From Candidatus Zhuqueibacterota bacterium (GTDB lineage: Bacteria; Zhuqueibacterota; Zhuqueibacteria; Oceanimicrobiales; Oceanimicrobiaceae), in NCBI GenBank assembly GCA_029261995.1, contig JAJDAF010000033.1, positions 1-35,589 on the forward strand: a stretch of DNA of 35,589 bases, given 5' to 3'. Both the position numbers and the translations under genes were made by a program. The notes beneath the pieces were generated by a model. That model searched no databases. It was not told where the DNA came from and was given only the letters and a program-made list of their open reading frames with translations. Positions 9,245-17,683 of this stretch are shown piece by piece (position 1 is the first letter of the stretch; the number at the start of each line of letters is the position of its first letter).

Positions 9245-9646
9245 TCACATATCCTTGACCAGGTATCCAAGAATGTCTCTGATGGAAACGAGTCCGGTGG
9301 GTTGCCCCTTGAGATTAATTAGCGGGATATGTCGGAAGCCCCCCACATGCATCCGGTTCAAGGCGAATGCAATATGATCATCGTGAAACAAATATTCGGG
9401 GTCGTAAGTCATCACCTCGCCAACCGTAGTCTCTCGAGTATCCAAATTTCCGGCAACAACCTTTGAATAGATATCTCGCTCTGTTAACATGCCGACCAGA
9501 TTCCCGTCGTCAGTGACACAAAGACATCCGATGTGCTTCTCCTGGAGCTTTAGAATAGCTTCCTGAACCGGGGTTTCCCTACTGACAGTGATGGGCTTGC
9601 GTGGGTTTAGAGCCTTAATGGGTGAACGAAGTGTGGTCGAATCCAT
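9245..9646 (-). CDS. CBS-domain pair protein
   Basis: 133 residues, a minimal tandem CBS pair: first motif ending GCLCVTDDGNLVGMLTERD, second ending GFRHIPLINLKGQ and SIRDILGYLVKD. AAGGA lies about nine bases before the ATG. It is a paralog of the CBS protein 39 bases downstream and lacks that protein's acidic extension. It is the first gene after a promoter-like site and probably heads the CBS-CBS-korA-korB unit. Adenine-nucleotide binding is expected from the family; a partner protein is unknown. Confidence 0.85.
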   Translation of the reverse strand: MDSTTLRSPIKALNPRKPITVSRETPVQEAILKLQEKHIGCLCVTDDGNLVGMLTERDIYSKVVAGNLDTRETTVGEVMTYDPEYLFHDDHIAFALNRMHVGGFRHIPLINLKGQPTGLVSIRDILGYLVKDM

Positions 9647-9698
9647 AGAGAATGGTCCTTGACAATTTTTGCCTGTGCCTGGTCAAATTTTAACGCTC

Positions 9699-9727
9699 AA
9701 TATAAACAGCGAATCTCTAAGATGCAA
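9699..9727 (-). promoter_or_regulatory. Sigma-70-like promoter of the CBS-korAB operon
   Basis: On the minus strand TTGCAT (9727-9722) and TATATT (9704-9699) are spaced by exactly 17 bases, about 50 bases upstream of the first CBS gene, within an AT-rich gap. Inferred from consensus. Confidence 0.5.
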
Positions 9728-9796
9728 CCCTTTTAAATAATAGTTGAAACCGTCAAATCATCCTGTTTTATAAGAACTTACACCATCGCCGGGAGA

Positions 9797-12700
9797 TCAA
9801 AAATCGACACCCAGTGAGAACAAATGTCGTCCGCTCGCAACGTTGTTGAGGTCGGTGGGCCAGGCCTGATCATACTTCAGCAGAAACATCCCCAGGTTGA
9901 CCCGTGCTCCCCAGCCAAACGACATCAGAACATCATCCAATCTGGCGCCCTCCGGCCCTTCTTTGGTGAAGAAGTTAAAATCCCGGTCCCAGGCGCTACC
10001 GAGATCAACGAAAAGCGTGCCGCGAATATTTCTGAGACGAAGAGGTAGAGGCCAGGTCGCATGCACATAGTTGACAAATGGCACCCGCAATTCGAAATTC
10101 GCGACGAAGAACCTCGAGCCAACCTGAGCATAGTAGTCGAAGCCACGAAGCGGAGAGACGAAGTTCGAAAAGTACACGTTGTCGAGTTGCACCGCGATGT
10201 CTTGTCGAAACTTGAGATTAATCCAGTTAGAGAGTCCGCCCAGAAAAAATTTCTGCCGGTGCCGCCCCTCGCTTAAGCCGGCGGCGAACCTGAACGCGTA
10301 ACTGTAGTTGCGGGCGAAATTAACATACGTTCGGTAGTCCAATTGGTAGACGCGAAAATCCAGGCCTTTGCCGCCGAGATCGGGACTTGCGAGCAGGGAA
10401 ACCGTGTAGCGGCTGCCAGCTTTCGGTCCGGTCGCACCCCAGATGACATTGTCTTTGACGTAAGCAACGTTTGTCAAGACCACGCTCCGGGAGTCATCCC
10501 CGAGGTCAGGCTGGTTTTCCTCGTAGTCCACAAGTCCGTCGCGAATGATATATTTCCAGTGCAGGCCGTAGGAGACCCGACTATAGCGGTCAAAGGACCG
10601 CGTCATCTGCAATCGCAAGCCGAAGTTATGGTCGCGGACCAGGAACCGGCCGCGGCTCAGAAAAAGGTAGTTGCGTTGATATATACCGAGACTGTAATCT
10701 GTTTGGCGCGGCAAATACTGGTAGCCAAAGGCGAAATCACTATTCTTGTAATCGACGAAAACATCGGTCAGGAAGTTGAAGCGGTGATTTCCCATCAGAT
10801 CGCTGAATGCGAACAGGGTGGCGCCTTGAAATCCAAAATGCGGGTCGTACCCGGCATTCGCCGTGATGATGTCGGGTGAAAAGTGCCGCTTGTATTCCTT
10901 GACCTTGTATTCTCCGCCTGCGGACAAATACTCGTCGGGCTCGAGAAAAAGAGAAGAACTCGGCGCGAACTCACTGACCGGTTCGCCCTTGCGAAACTTC
11001 TTGCCAAACACGAACTCTGAAAACGCCGCAGCACTATCGCGACGACTCGCGGCCGGCTCGATGAGGGGTGACTCGAACGGCAGTGCGGCCTTAACCGATT
11101 GAACGAATTCGGTCTCCGCCAACTCCAGCTCGCCAGGTCGGACGTGCAGAGGTTCGTTGATGAGATAGATGTCAAAACCGCCTTCGTGGAAACTTGTGAA
11201 AGAGAGCCTCTGGCCCTGCCAGGAGAGGTGGTCGATGCCGGTTAGCACGTTCGTAATTGGATACACAACCGGCTCGTGGCGCAGAGTTGAACTGAAATCG
11301 AGCCGGGTCGAGTCTATCCGTCCGAGCTTCTGGTTGGAAACCAGCACCAGGTCATCAGGCGGAAGGCGACGGACGTAGATATTGAAAATTCCGCTCCGGT
11401 CGGAGACAAAAGCGACCTTGCTGCCGTCCGGTGACCAGACTGGCGATTTTTCATTGGCGCGCGTGTCGGTGATGCGGGTGACCTTGCCGGAGGTCGCGCC
11501 GACTGTATAGACATCAAACTGATGATAATCTGTGTTCTGGATCTCAAAATCTGCCTGCAGACCCTTGCCGCTCAAATGAGCGCCGCGGTCCGAGACGAAG
11601 ACCAGCCTCGACCCGTCTGACGACCAGCGGGGCTCGAGATCGCTAAAAATGTCCGAGGTGATCTGCCTGACCTCTGCACTCTCAAGGTCGTAGAGATAGA
11701 TATCGGAGGCGCCGTCTTTGCTGCCGACAAAAGCGATCTTGTGACCGTCAGGCGACCAGGCCGGGCCGAAGATGGCATCCATATCGAACTTGTAGCTGGC
11801 CGTGATTTTACGGCTGGCAATATCCACGATGTGCAAAGCGTCTTGCTCACGACTCTTTGCGGCAAACGCGATGCGGTCGCCGGCCGGGTGCCAGGTGATT
11901 CCCGGGCGGAGCCAATGTAACTCCTCTAGTCTGCCGGACCTCTGGCCACTCACCAATTTCGCGATTTCACCGCCGTCAATAGCTGAGACGAGATAGATAT
12001 CGAAATAACCGGAGCGGTCGGAAAGATACGCGATTTTATCAGCCTGCGGTGAAAGCTCACCACTGTTGTTGATGAAATTTCGATCGTCGCGGTGAAACGT
12101 AATCTGCCGTGCGAACTCCCCGGGCTCCTGTCGGTCTTTTACTTCCGGCCAATAGGTCTTTTGCAGATGGCGATGCCAATCCTTGGTCAACTCGGTGACT
12201 CCCATGCCCAGGCTGGTCATCATCCCCTGCTCAACATCTTTGAATCTTCTGGTTTGCGCCAGCAGTTCGCCGATCTTCTCCTTGCCATAGCGATTTGCGA
12301 TGTAGTTGAGAACTGACTGCCCGCCCTTGTAGGCCATGAAGCCGTACAGATAATAAATCGGCGGCAGGTAGCCGGTGATGGTGGCATCACGCATGAACAT
12401 GTCGGACTCAGTATCCCAGCCGTGGCGCGACTGGTATTCAGCCATGCCTTCCACAAACCAGAGCGGAATATTCGCTCGCGGCATGCCGGTGACGATCGAA
12501 AAAGCGCCGGTGCCGAACATCATTTGCAGCATCACGGCGTGGGTCAACTCGTGATGCGTTACATGACGCAATTGCTCATAGGAGCCGCTGTACGGAATGG
12601 CGATTCGGTTCTTGTAGAATTCTGTAAACCCACCGACCGACTCCTGCGGCACGCCGTAGCTCAGGTTGGTCTGCTCAAAATCGTTGTGAGAACTGTAGAG

Positions 12701-12973
12701 CAAGATCACGATGCGCTTGCGCAGTTCGTAATCAAAACTCCGCGACAATTCAACGTAAGATGATTCGGCGACATCCGCCACAAACTGCGCCGCCCGGTCA
12801 CCTCCTGGATAAAAGTAGACGTCAAAATGTCTGGACTGAATGAAGTGCCAGTCGAAATGGGTGTACTGGACGCTGTTCTTTCCGAACTGTTGGGCGAAAC
12901 CAGGACCGGAGAAACACAAGATTAGCGAAAAGACCCGGATCGCAAGTCCGCGGAGAAGTGTGGTTCGAGCCAT
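9797..12973 (-). CDS. Metallopeptidase MA-like / TolB-propeller / outer-membrane barrel fusion
   Basis: 1058 residues from the ATG at 12973, where a signal peptide starts (cleavage near GFA-QQ, residue 28); an in-frame TTG at 13012 is less likely. Three parts follow. Residues 33-270 resemble a gluzincin: HELTH at 141-145 is a complete HExxH zinc motif and WFVEGMAEYQ near 172-181 carries the expected third glutamate. Residues about 290-640 contain PD40/TolB-type beta-propeller repeats (ISYLSDRSGYFDIYL-like units such as GPAWSPDGHKIAFV, EPRWSSDGSRLVFVS, SPVWSPDGSKVAFVS). The last third looks like an Omp85/BamA-type surface-antigen barrel ending in phenylalanine (LGVDF). It is probably an outer-membrane protein with a large periplasmic or surface head. 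Role unknown; proteolysis or envelope biogenesis are possibilities. Confidence 0.82.
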   Translation of the reverse strand: MARTTLLRGLAIRVFSLILCFSGPGFAQQFGKNSVQYTHFDWHFIQSRHFDVYFYPGGDRAAQFVADVAESSYVELSRSFDYELRKRIVILLYSSHNDFEQTNLSYGVPQESVGGFTEFYKNRIAIPYSGSYEQLRHVTHHELTHAVMLQMMFGTGAFSIVTGMPRANIPLWFVEGMAEYQSRHGWDTESDMFMRDATITGYLPPIYYLYGFMAYKGGQSVLNYIANRYGKEKIGELLAQTRRFKDVEQGMMTSLGMGVTELTKDWHRHLQKTYWPEVKDRQEPGEFARQITFHRDDRNFINNSGELSPQADKIAYLSDRSGYFDIYLVSAIDGGEIAKLVSGQRSGRLEELHWLRPGITWHPAGDRIAFAAKSREQDALHIVDIASRKITASYKFDMDAIFGPAWSPDGHKIAFVGSKDGASDIYLYDLESAEVRQITSDIFSDLEPRWSSDGSRLVFVSDRGAHLSGKGLQADFEIQNTDYHQFDVYTVGATSGKVTRITDTRANEKSPVWSPDGSKVAFVSDRSGIFNIYVRRLPPDDLVLVSNQKLGRIDSTRLDFSSTLRHEPVVYPITNVLTGIDHLSWQGQRLSFTSFHEGGFDIYLINEPLHVRPGELELAETEFVQSVKAALPFESPLIEPAASRRDSAAAFSEFVFGKKFRKGEPVSEFAPSSSLFLEPDEYLSAGGEYKVKEYKRHFSPDIITANAGYDPHFGFQGATLFAFSDLMGNHRFNFLTDVFVDYKNSDFAFGYQYLPRQTDYSLGIYQRNYLFLSRGRFLVRDHNFGLRLQMTRSFDRYSRVSYGLHWKYIIRDGLVDYEENQPDLGDDSRSVVLTNVAYVKDNVIWGATGPKAGSRYTVSLLASPDLGGKGLDFRVYQLDYRTYVNFARNYSYAFRFAAGLSEGRHRQKFFLGGLSNWINLKFRQDIAVQLDNVYFSNFVSPLRGFDYYAQVGSRFFVANFELRVPFVNYVHATWPLPLRLRNIRGTLFVDLGSAWDRDFNFFTKEGPEGARLDDVLMSFGWGARVNLGMFLLKYDQAWPTDLNNVASGRHLFSLGVDF

Positions 12974-13110
12974 GTCATTCGTCGGGTTGAGAGCCAAATA
13001 AACGATTTCCAAACAAGATCGACAGCGGGGCCGGAACCTTTATCTTCCTGCTGCTTTGTTGCAGATTCAACATGGACCCGTCCGAAAATCAACCGCTGCC
13101 GCGATCTTGC

Positions 13111-13139
13111 TTGACAAGAATGTAATTAATGTCCATATT
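13111..13139 (+). promoter_or_regulatory. Sigma-70-like promoter of the plus-strand gene run
   Basis: Perfect TTGACA at 13111-13116 and CATATT at 13134-13139, spaced 17 bases. Transcription would start near 13146, which favours the GTG at 13164 as the first codon of the flavoprotein over a TTG further upstream. Confidence 0.6.
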
Positions 13140-13163
13140 CACCATTTTGAACAAGCCACCACC

Positions 13164-14291
13164 GTGCCTGAAAAAAGCGTCATAATCGTCGGCTCCGGAC
13201 CAGCAGGAATCGCCACCGCCATGAGCATCATCAAGATGGCGCCGGCGTTGGCAAATGACATGCTTGTTCTGGAAAAGGCTCGCCACCCGCGGCACAAACC
13301 CTGTGGCGGAGGGCTCACCGCTTTCGCAGACCAGACGCTCGATGAACTCGGCCTCAGAAAACGCATTGCAGGCATTGCCGTCCACAAGGTGCGCTTTCTG
13401 CTCGGCGGCCGTCCTTTTAATTTTGAGAGAGAGAACCTGATGCGCATCGTGCGCCGCGACGAGTTTGACGCAGATCTCGTGATGCAGGCCCGCGATGCCG
13501 GCATCGAAATTCGGGAAGACACCGCGGTTCACGACCTCATCCGCCGGGAAGATGGCATTGTCATCGAAAGCAGCGCCGGGACGTTCAAAACAAAAGTGCT
13601 TGTGGGGGCCGATGGCGCCAACAGTCTGGTGCGGAGGAAGCTGGTGCGCGAATCCGACACACGCGTATCCCGTCTTCTGGAAGCAGTTATTCCGCTAGCC
13701 AGGCAGGACGACCAGAACACAGCGATTTTCGATTTCAGCGCAATGCGCCAGAACCTGCGCGGGTATATCTGGGAGTTTCCGACGCAGGTGGGTGGCAAAG
13801 CGCACTTGAACATCGGCATCTTCGACAGCCGAATTCACGGCGGGCCGCGTGCGAACATCAGAAAACTCCTGTCCGACAGATTGTCCAGCCACGGCTTCTC
13901 AAACGCCGAAACTCAAATCGAGGGGCACCCGGAGCGCTGGTTCAGCCCGCGCGGCATCTACGCTCAACCGAATGTGCTTTTGGTTGGAGATGCAGCCGGA
14001 ATCGAACCCTGGTTGGGGGAAGGAATTTCCATCGCGCTCGGCTATGGCCCTGTGGCGGCCAGAGCTATCCGGGATGCGTTTGCAACTCAAGATTTCAGCT
14101 TTTCCGGGTACCGCGATTTGATTTTGACCAGCAAACTGGGGAAATTGCTCAACCGCAATCGACGGGTCGCCGGCCTGTTCTACTCGCGGCCGGCCCGGCC
14201 ATTCCTGGCAGCTTTCGGCCGGGCGCTGGCAATTCAATTTGATCTGCGCAAACATTCATCATTTCATTTAAGGAGGCAACATGTCCTATGA
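13164..14291 (+). CDS. FAD-dependent oxidoreductase, geranylgeranyl reductase family
   Basis: 375 residues from GTG 13164 (an in-frame TTG at 13056 would add 36 residues but lies upstream of the apparent promoter). An FAD-binding Rossmann motif, GSGPAG, opens the protein at about residue 10. The family signature KPCGGGL follows at about 45, and the second FAD motif LVGDAAGIEPWLGEGI lies near 272. Such enzymes reduce isoprenoid double bonds or act as menaquinone-type flavoproteins; the precise substrate cannot be read here. No strong Shine-Dalgarno is seen. The 3' end overlaps the next gene by 11 bases, and the ribosome binding site of that gene lies inside this one, so the two are co-transcribed. 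Confidence 0.85.
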   Translation: MPEKSVIIVGSGPAGIATAMSIIKMAPALANDMLVLEKARHPRHKPCGGGLTAFADQTLDELGLRKRIAGIAVHKVRFLLGGRPFNFERENLMRIVRRDEFDADLVMQARDAGIEIREDTAVHDLIRREDGIVIESSAGTFKTKVLVGADGANSLVRRKLVRESDTRVSRLLEAVIPLARQDDQNTAIFDFSAMRQNLRGYIWEFPTQVGGKAHLNIGIFDSRIHGGPRANIRKLLSDRLSSHGFSNAETQIEGHPERWFSPRGIYAQPNVLLVGDAAGIEPWLGEGISIALGYGPVAARAIRDAFATQDFSFSGYRDLILTSKLGKLLNRNRRVAGLFYSRPARPFLAAFGRALAIQFDLRKHSSFHLRRQHVL

Positions 14292-14637
14292 GTTTTATCG
14301 TGCCCTGCACGTCATCGCTATCCTGATGGTCTTCCTTTCACTGGGCGGCGCAATCATGCGAGCAACCCTGAATGACACATCCGCTGCCGCTAAGAAGATG
14401 GTCATGATGGTTCACGGAACAGGGCTGTTACTGGCGATCCTCGCCGGGTTCGGCGCGCTGGCAAAGGCTGGCATACCGTTCGGCGGCTGGGTCGCCGTCA
14501 AATTCGTCATCTGGCTCATCCTTGGCGGTGCAGTCGCCATGGTCGGACGGCTTGGCAACAAAGCAAACATGATGTGGTACGTCATCATTATCCTCGGCGC
14601 AGTCGCGGCCTACATGGCAATCTTCAAGCCATTCTAG
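14281..14637 (+). CDS. Four-helix integral membrane protein of unknown function
   Basis: 118 residues with four hydrophobic segments (about 8-26, 40-58, 65-85, 95-115) and little else, so an inner-membrane protein. AAGGAGG sits six bases before the ATG, the best ribosome binding site in this run. His9 and His45 lie in or near the first two helices and could be haem or metal ligands, but this is speculative. It overlaps the preceding flavoprotein gene, hinting at a shared redox or lipid function. General look resembles small SirB-like membrane proteins; I cannot assign it. Confidence 0.75.
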   Translation: MSYEFYRALHVIAILMVFLSLGGAIMRATLNDTSAAAKKMVMMVHGTGLLLAILAGFGALAKAGIPFGGWVAVKFVIWLILGGAVAMVGRLGNKANMMWYVIIILGAVAAYMAIFKPF

Positions 14638-14652
14638 CCCAGACCTCCCGTC

Positions 14653-15526
14653 ATGGAGACACGGCTGTCCGACCCAGGACAATTCACCTGGCCCATTGTG
14701 ACCAGTCTCTTGTTCGCAGGCAGCTTTGTCGCGGCAAAAATAACCACTGTTGAGTTGCAACCACTGGCCACCACGTTACTGAGATACGTGGTGGCCGTGT
14801 TTTTCCTGTCTTTGTTATTGGTCCGGCGCGGGCCTCGCTTTGCTGGGACTGACCGGCGTGGTAGGTTATCACTATTTTTTCTTCCTGAGTCTCAGGTTCA
14901 CGGAGGTGGCAAACACAGCCATCATCAACGCCTCGAGTCCCGTGGCTACCGGCCTGTCTGCCGCCATGATTTTGCGGGAACGGCTGGCTCCACAAAATTA
15001 CCTGGGAATTGCCATCTCCTGTAGCGGAGTGCTTCTCCTGCTCACCAAAGGCGACCTTGCGCAGCTTCTGGCTCTCGATTTCAATCGAGGAGATTTGCTC
15101 ATGTTTTGTGCCGTCTTGAGCTGGGTCGCCTACTCGCTCCTGGTGAAACGCCTGTTAACAAAGTACTCGGGGTTCACCCTGACCTACTTCGCCGCTGCTT
15201 TCGGGGTCGTGGTTCTGGTACCGCTTGCTATTGGCGAAGGCCTCGCCGGGCAGCTAGAAGAAGTCTCGTCGGCGACCTGGGGAGCCGTGCTCTACATGGG
15301 CACGGGCGCCTCCGGCATGGGATATTTGTTCTACAACTTCAGTATCGAACGGCTTGGGCCAACGCGGACTTCCGGGCTGGTTTACAGTTTTGTTCCCATC
15401 TTCGTGGCGGCGCTCGCCTGGAGTTTCTTCGATGAGCCCGTCACACGAAACATGATCCTGAGTGCCGGTATGATCCTGGCCGGACTGCATTTGATGCTCA
15501 CGAAAAAAGGTGACCGCACAAAATGA
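14653..15526 (+). pseudogene. EamA/DMT-family transporter, frameshifted
   Basis: Two frames together give a drug/metabolite transporter. The first (from ATG 14653) encodes the opening EamA helices (WPIVTSLLFAGSFVAAK and LLRYVVAVFFLSLLLVRR). After about 14830 the homology continues in the +1 frame (LALLGLTGVVGYHYFFFLSL, then the second EamA repeat with ALSWVAYSLLVKR and GASGMGYLFYNFSIERLG) to the stop at 15526. The joined product would be about 290 residues with ten helices, close to the family norm but short by perhaps 10-15 residues in the loop before the third helix. A small deletion that is not a multiple of three fits best; a sequencing error is possible. The stop overlaps the next start in ATGA. 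Confidence 0.7.
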
Positions 15527-16608
15527 AGATAGACAAGACCTTCCCGATCCTGGCGCTGGCTCTCAGCAGACTGTTCGCCGTCCTCGCCACGGCACAGGAA
15601 CTGGATGTGAGCTTCGCACCGCAGAAGAGTAGCAGCAAGGCCTCATTGCGCGGGCTGAGCGCTGTCGATAGCGGGACTGCCTGGGCCAGCGGCACGGGCG
15701 GCCAGTACCTGCGCACGACAAATGGCGGAGAAACCTGGTCTGTTCGAATCGTGCCCGAGGCCGACTCTCTGGATTTTCGCGACGTCGAGGCCTTTGGCTC
15801 AGACACCGCCTACCTGATGAGTGCCGGACCCGGTGAACGCTCGCGAATCTACAAAACCACGGACGCCGGCACAACCTGGGAACTGCAATTCACCAACACA
15901 TTGCCACAGGCCTTTTTCGATGGCCTCGCATTTTGGGATGCCGACCACGGCATTGTCTACAGCGATCCCGTGGATGGAAAACATCTGCTCATTACCACTT
16001 CTGATGGCGGTGCGCACTGGCAACCAGTCCCGCCCGCTGCTCTGCTGCCATTGCAGGATGGCGAATACGGATTTGCAGCCAGCGGGACCGGCATGGTTAC
16101 CCACGGCAAAAGCACGGTCTGGATTTGCACTGGCGGCGCGGCGGCGCGGGTGTTTCGCTCAGACGACCGCGGAATGAGTTGGAGAGTGAATCCAACCCCG
16201 ATTGTCAGTGGGACGCAGTCATCCGGCATCTTCTCAATCGCATTCCGCGACAGCGAAATCGGCATTGCCGTCGGTGGCGACTACACCAAACCGCTCGCCG
16301 CTAACGGCAATGTTGCGACTACAAAAGATGGCGGCAAGTCCTGGCAGATGATTGCCGAGGTTGCCAGCGTTGGCTTCCGGTCCTGCGTCGCTTATGTGCC
16401 AAACACGGCTCCGCCGCTAGTGGTCGCTGTCGGGTCGCATGCCACCAGTTTTTCCCGCGATGACGGAATGACCTGGACCCAAATCGATACGATTGGCTAC
16501 CATACACTCAGCATCGGGGCCGGGCAAGACAGCGGTTGGGCCGCCGGGGCGGATGGCCGCATCGCCAGGCTGGTCATCGACACAACAGAAGAAAGGAGCA
16601 ACAAATGA
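15523..16608 (+). CDS. Secreted BNR/Asp-box repeat beta-propeller protein (Ycf48-like)
   Basis: 361 residues with an N-terminal signal peptide (cleavage near ATA-QE, residue 25). Six Asp-box type motifs are visible: TNGGETW, TDAGTTW, SDGGAHW, SDDRGMSW, KDGGKSW and RDDGMTW, each in a beta-strand context, so a BNR propeller like Ycf48/HCF136-type or plant-photosystem assembly-factor-like exoproteins. Catalytic sialidase residues are not evident. It begins in an ATGA overlap with the transporter remnant and ends in an ATGA overlap with the lipoprotein gene, so the run is translationally coupled. Location periplasmic or extracellular; ligand unknown. Confidence 0.85.
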   Translation: MKIDKTFPILALALSRLFAVLATAQELDVSFAPQKSSSKASLRGLSAVDSGTAWASGTGGQYLRTTNGGETWSVRIVPEADSLDFRDVEAFGSDTAYLMSAGPGERSRIYKTTDAGTTWELQFTNTLPQAFFDGLAFWDADHGIVYSDPVDGKHLLITTSDGGAHWQPVPPAALLPLQDGEYGFAASGTGMVTHGKSTVWICTGGAAARVFRSDDRGMSWRVNPTPIVSGTQSSGIFSIAFRDSEIGIAVGGDYTKPLAANGNVATTKDGGKSWQMIAEVASVGFRSCVAYVPNTAPPLVVAVGSHATSFSRDDGMTWTQIDTIGYHTLSIGAGQDSGWAAGADGRIARLVIDTTEERSNK

Positions 16609-17063
16609 AATCTCTTTGCCTTTTCTGGCTCGCACTGCTCGCCATTTCATTTGGCTGCAAACCGCAACCAAATATCGACGAAGCTCTGGTGACAAGGGAG
16701 GTACTCGCGATTGTCAAAGCTGGTGAAGCTGGCTGGAACGCCGGCAACATCGAAGAATACATGCAGCAGTACTGGCAGTCTGACCGACTGAGATTCGCCA
16801 GCGGCGGCAACATTTCAATGGGCTGGCAACCGGTGTTTGAACGCTATTCAGCGGCATATCCTGACAAGGCCGCCATGGGCCGGCTGACGTTCGACAATCT
16901 CGATATTACGGTGATTTCGGCGGACGCGGCAATCGCTTTCGGCAAGTGGCAGCTCGACCGCGAACAGGATTCTCCCTGGGGATTGTTTACGCTTCTGCTG
17001 CGAAAGAAACCGGAAGGCTGGCGCATTGTCCACGACCACACCTCGTCCGGCGGGGCGAATTAG
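16605..17063 (+). CDS. NTF2-like (DUF4440/SnoaL-type) lipoprotein
   Basis: 152 residues. The ATG at 16605 has GAAAGGAG upstream and overlaps the preceding stop in ATGA. A lipoprotein signal is visible: hydrophobic LFWLALLAISFG followed by Cys18. The mature part fits the NTF2-like fold of DUF4440/SnoaL-like proteins: a starting helix (EVLAIVKAGEAGWNAGNIEEYMQ), the characteristic YWQSDRLRFASGG strand, and a C-terminal WGLFTLLLRKKPEGWRIVHDHTS strand-turn-strand with the usual His-Asp-His ending. Such proteins bind small ligands or act as isomerase/kinase-association-like domains; the ligand is unknown. Confidence 0.82.
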   Translation: MKSLCLFWLALLAISFGCKPQPNIDEALVTREVLAIVKAGEAGWNAGNIEEYMQQYWQSDRLRFASGGNISMGWQPVFERYSAAYPDKAAMGRLTFDNLDITVISADAAIAFGKWQLDREQDSPWGLFTLLLRKKPEGWRIVHDHTSSGGAN

Positions 17064-17074
17064 GGAATCCTATC

Positions 17075-17683
17075 ATGCCTGAGATCACGGAGTTCCTCGC
17101 AAACCAGGAATTTGATGACAGCCATTTTCAGCAGCTTGCAGCCTCAGGGCTAAACTGCGAAGGCCGGCGCTTCACGGAGTGTCTTTTCGAAGCATCTGAT
17201 TTCAGCGGCGCCTATTTCTCGGACTCGCGCTTCTCGGAGTGCACATTTACCAGATGCAACCTATCGCTTGCCAAACTGTCAAACTGCAAATTGCAGCAGG
17301 TGGTGTTCGAAGACTGCAAGCTGGCCGGCGTCGATTTTTCGATTTGCGACTCGTTGATGTTATCTGTCAGTTTTAACAGATGCCAGATAAAATCATGTAA
17401 TTTCTCCGGGCTGCCACTGCAGGACACGCGGTTTCATGAGTGCACGGTTGTTGAATGCGATTTCGTGGAGTCAAACCTGACAGCAGTCCAATTCTCGGAA
17501 ACAAGCCTGGCCGGCTGCCTGTTTCACAAAACCAAGCTGAAGGGCGCCGACCTGGCCACCGCCTCTGACTTTGACATCAATCCGCTGGAAAACGACATCA
17601 GAAAGGCAAAATTCTCGGTCATGGGAGCGCACTCGTTGCTGCGCTACTTTGAAATCGAAATCCAACCACCCGGTGACTCATGA
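17075..17683 (+). CDS. Pentapeptide-repeat protein (Qnr/MfpA-like size)
   Basis: 202 residues from ATG 17075, preceded by a weak AGGGA. Almost the whole chain is pentapeptide repeats with the A(D/N)LXX-type pattern and an aromatic or Leu at every fifth residue (FSGAYFSDSRFSECTF, NLSLAKLSNCKL, DFVESNLTAVQF), predicting a right-handed quadrilateral beta-helix. It is unusually Cys-rich at the inward positions. The short helical C-terminal cap (DIRKAKFSVMGAHSLLRYF) resembles the dimerisation tail of Qnr and MfpA proteins, which mimic DNA and protect gyrase; that role here is inference. The stop overlaps the next start in ATGA. Confidence 0.85.
   Translation: MPEITEFLANQEFDDSHFQQLAASGLNCEGRRFTECLFEASDFSGAYFSDSRFSECTFTRCNLSLAKLSNCKLQQVVFEDCKLAGVDFSICDSLMLSVSFNRCQIKSCNFSGLPLQDTRFHECTVVECDFVESNLTAVQFSETSLAGCLFHKTKLKGADLATASDFDINPLENDIRKAKFSVMGAHSLLRYFEIEIQPPGDS

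Noticed and set aside
13056..13163. TTG start extending the flavoprotein by 36 residues
   Set aside because: It lies upstream of the TTGACA-17-CATATT promoter, and the Rossmann motif already starts correctly from GTG 13164.
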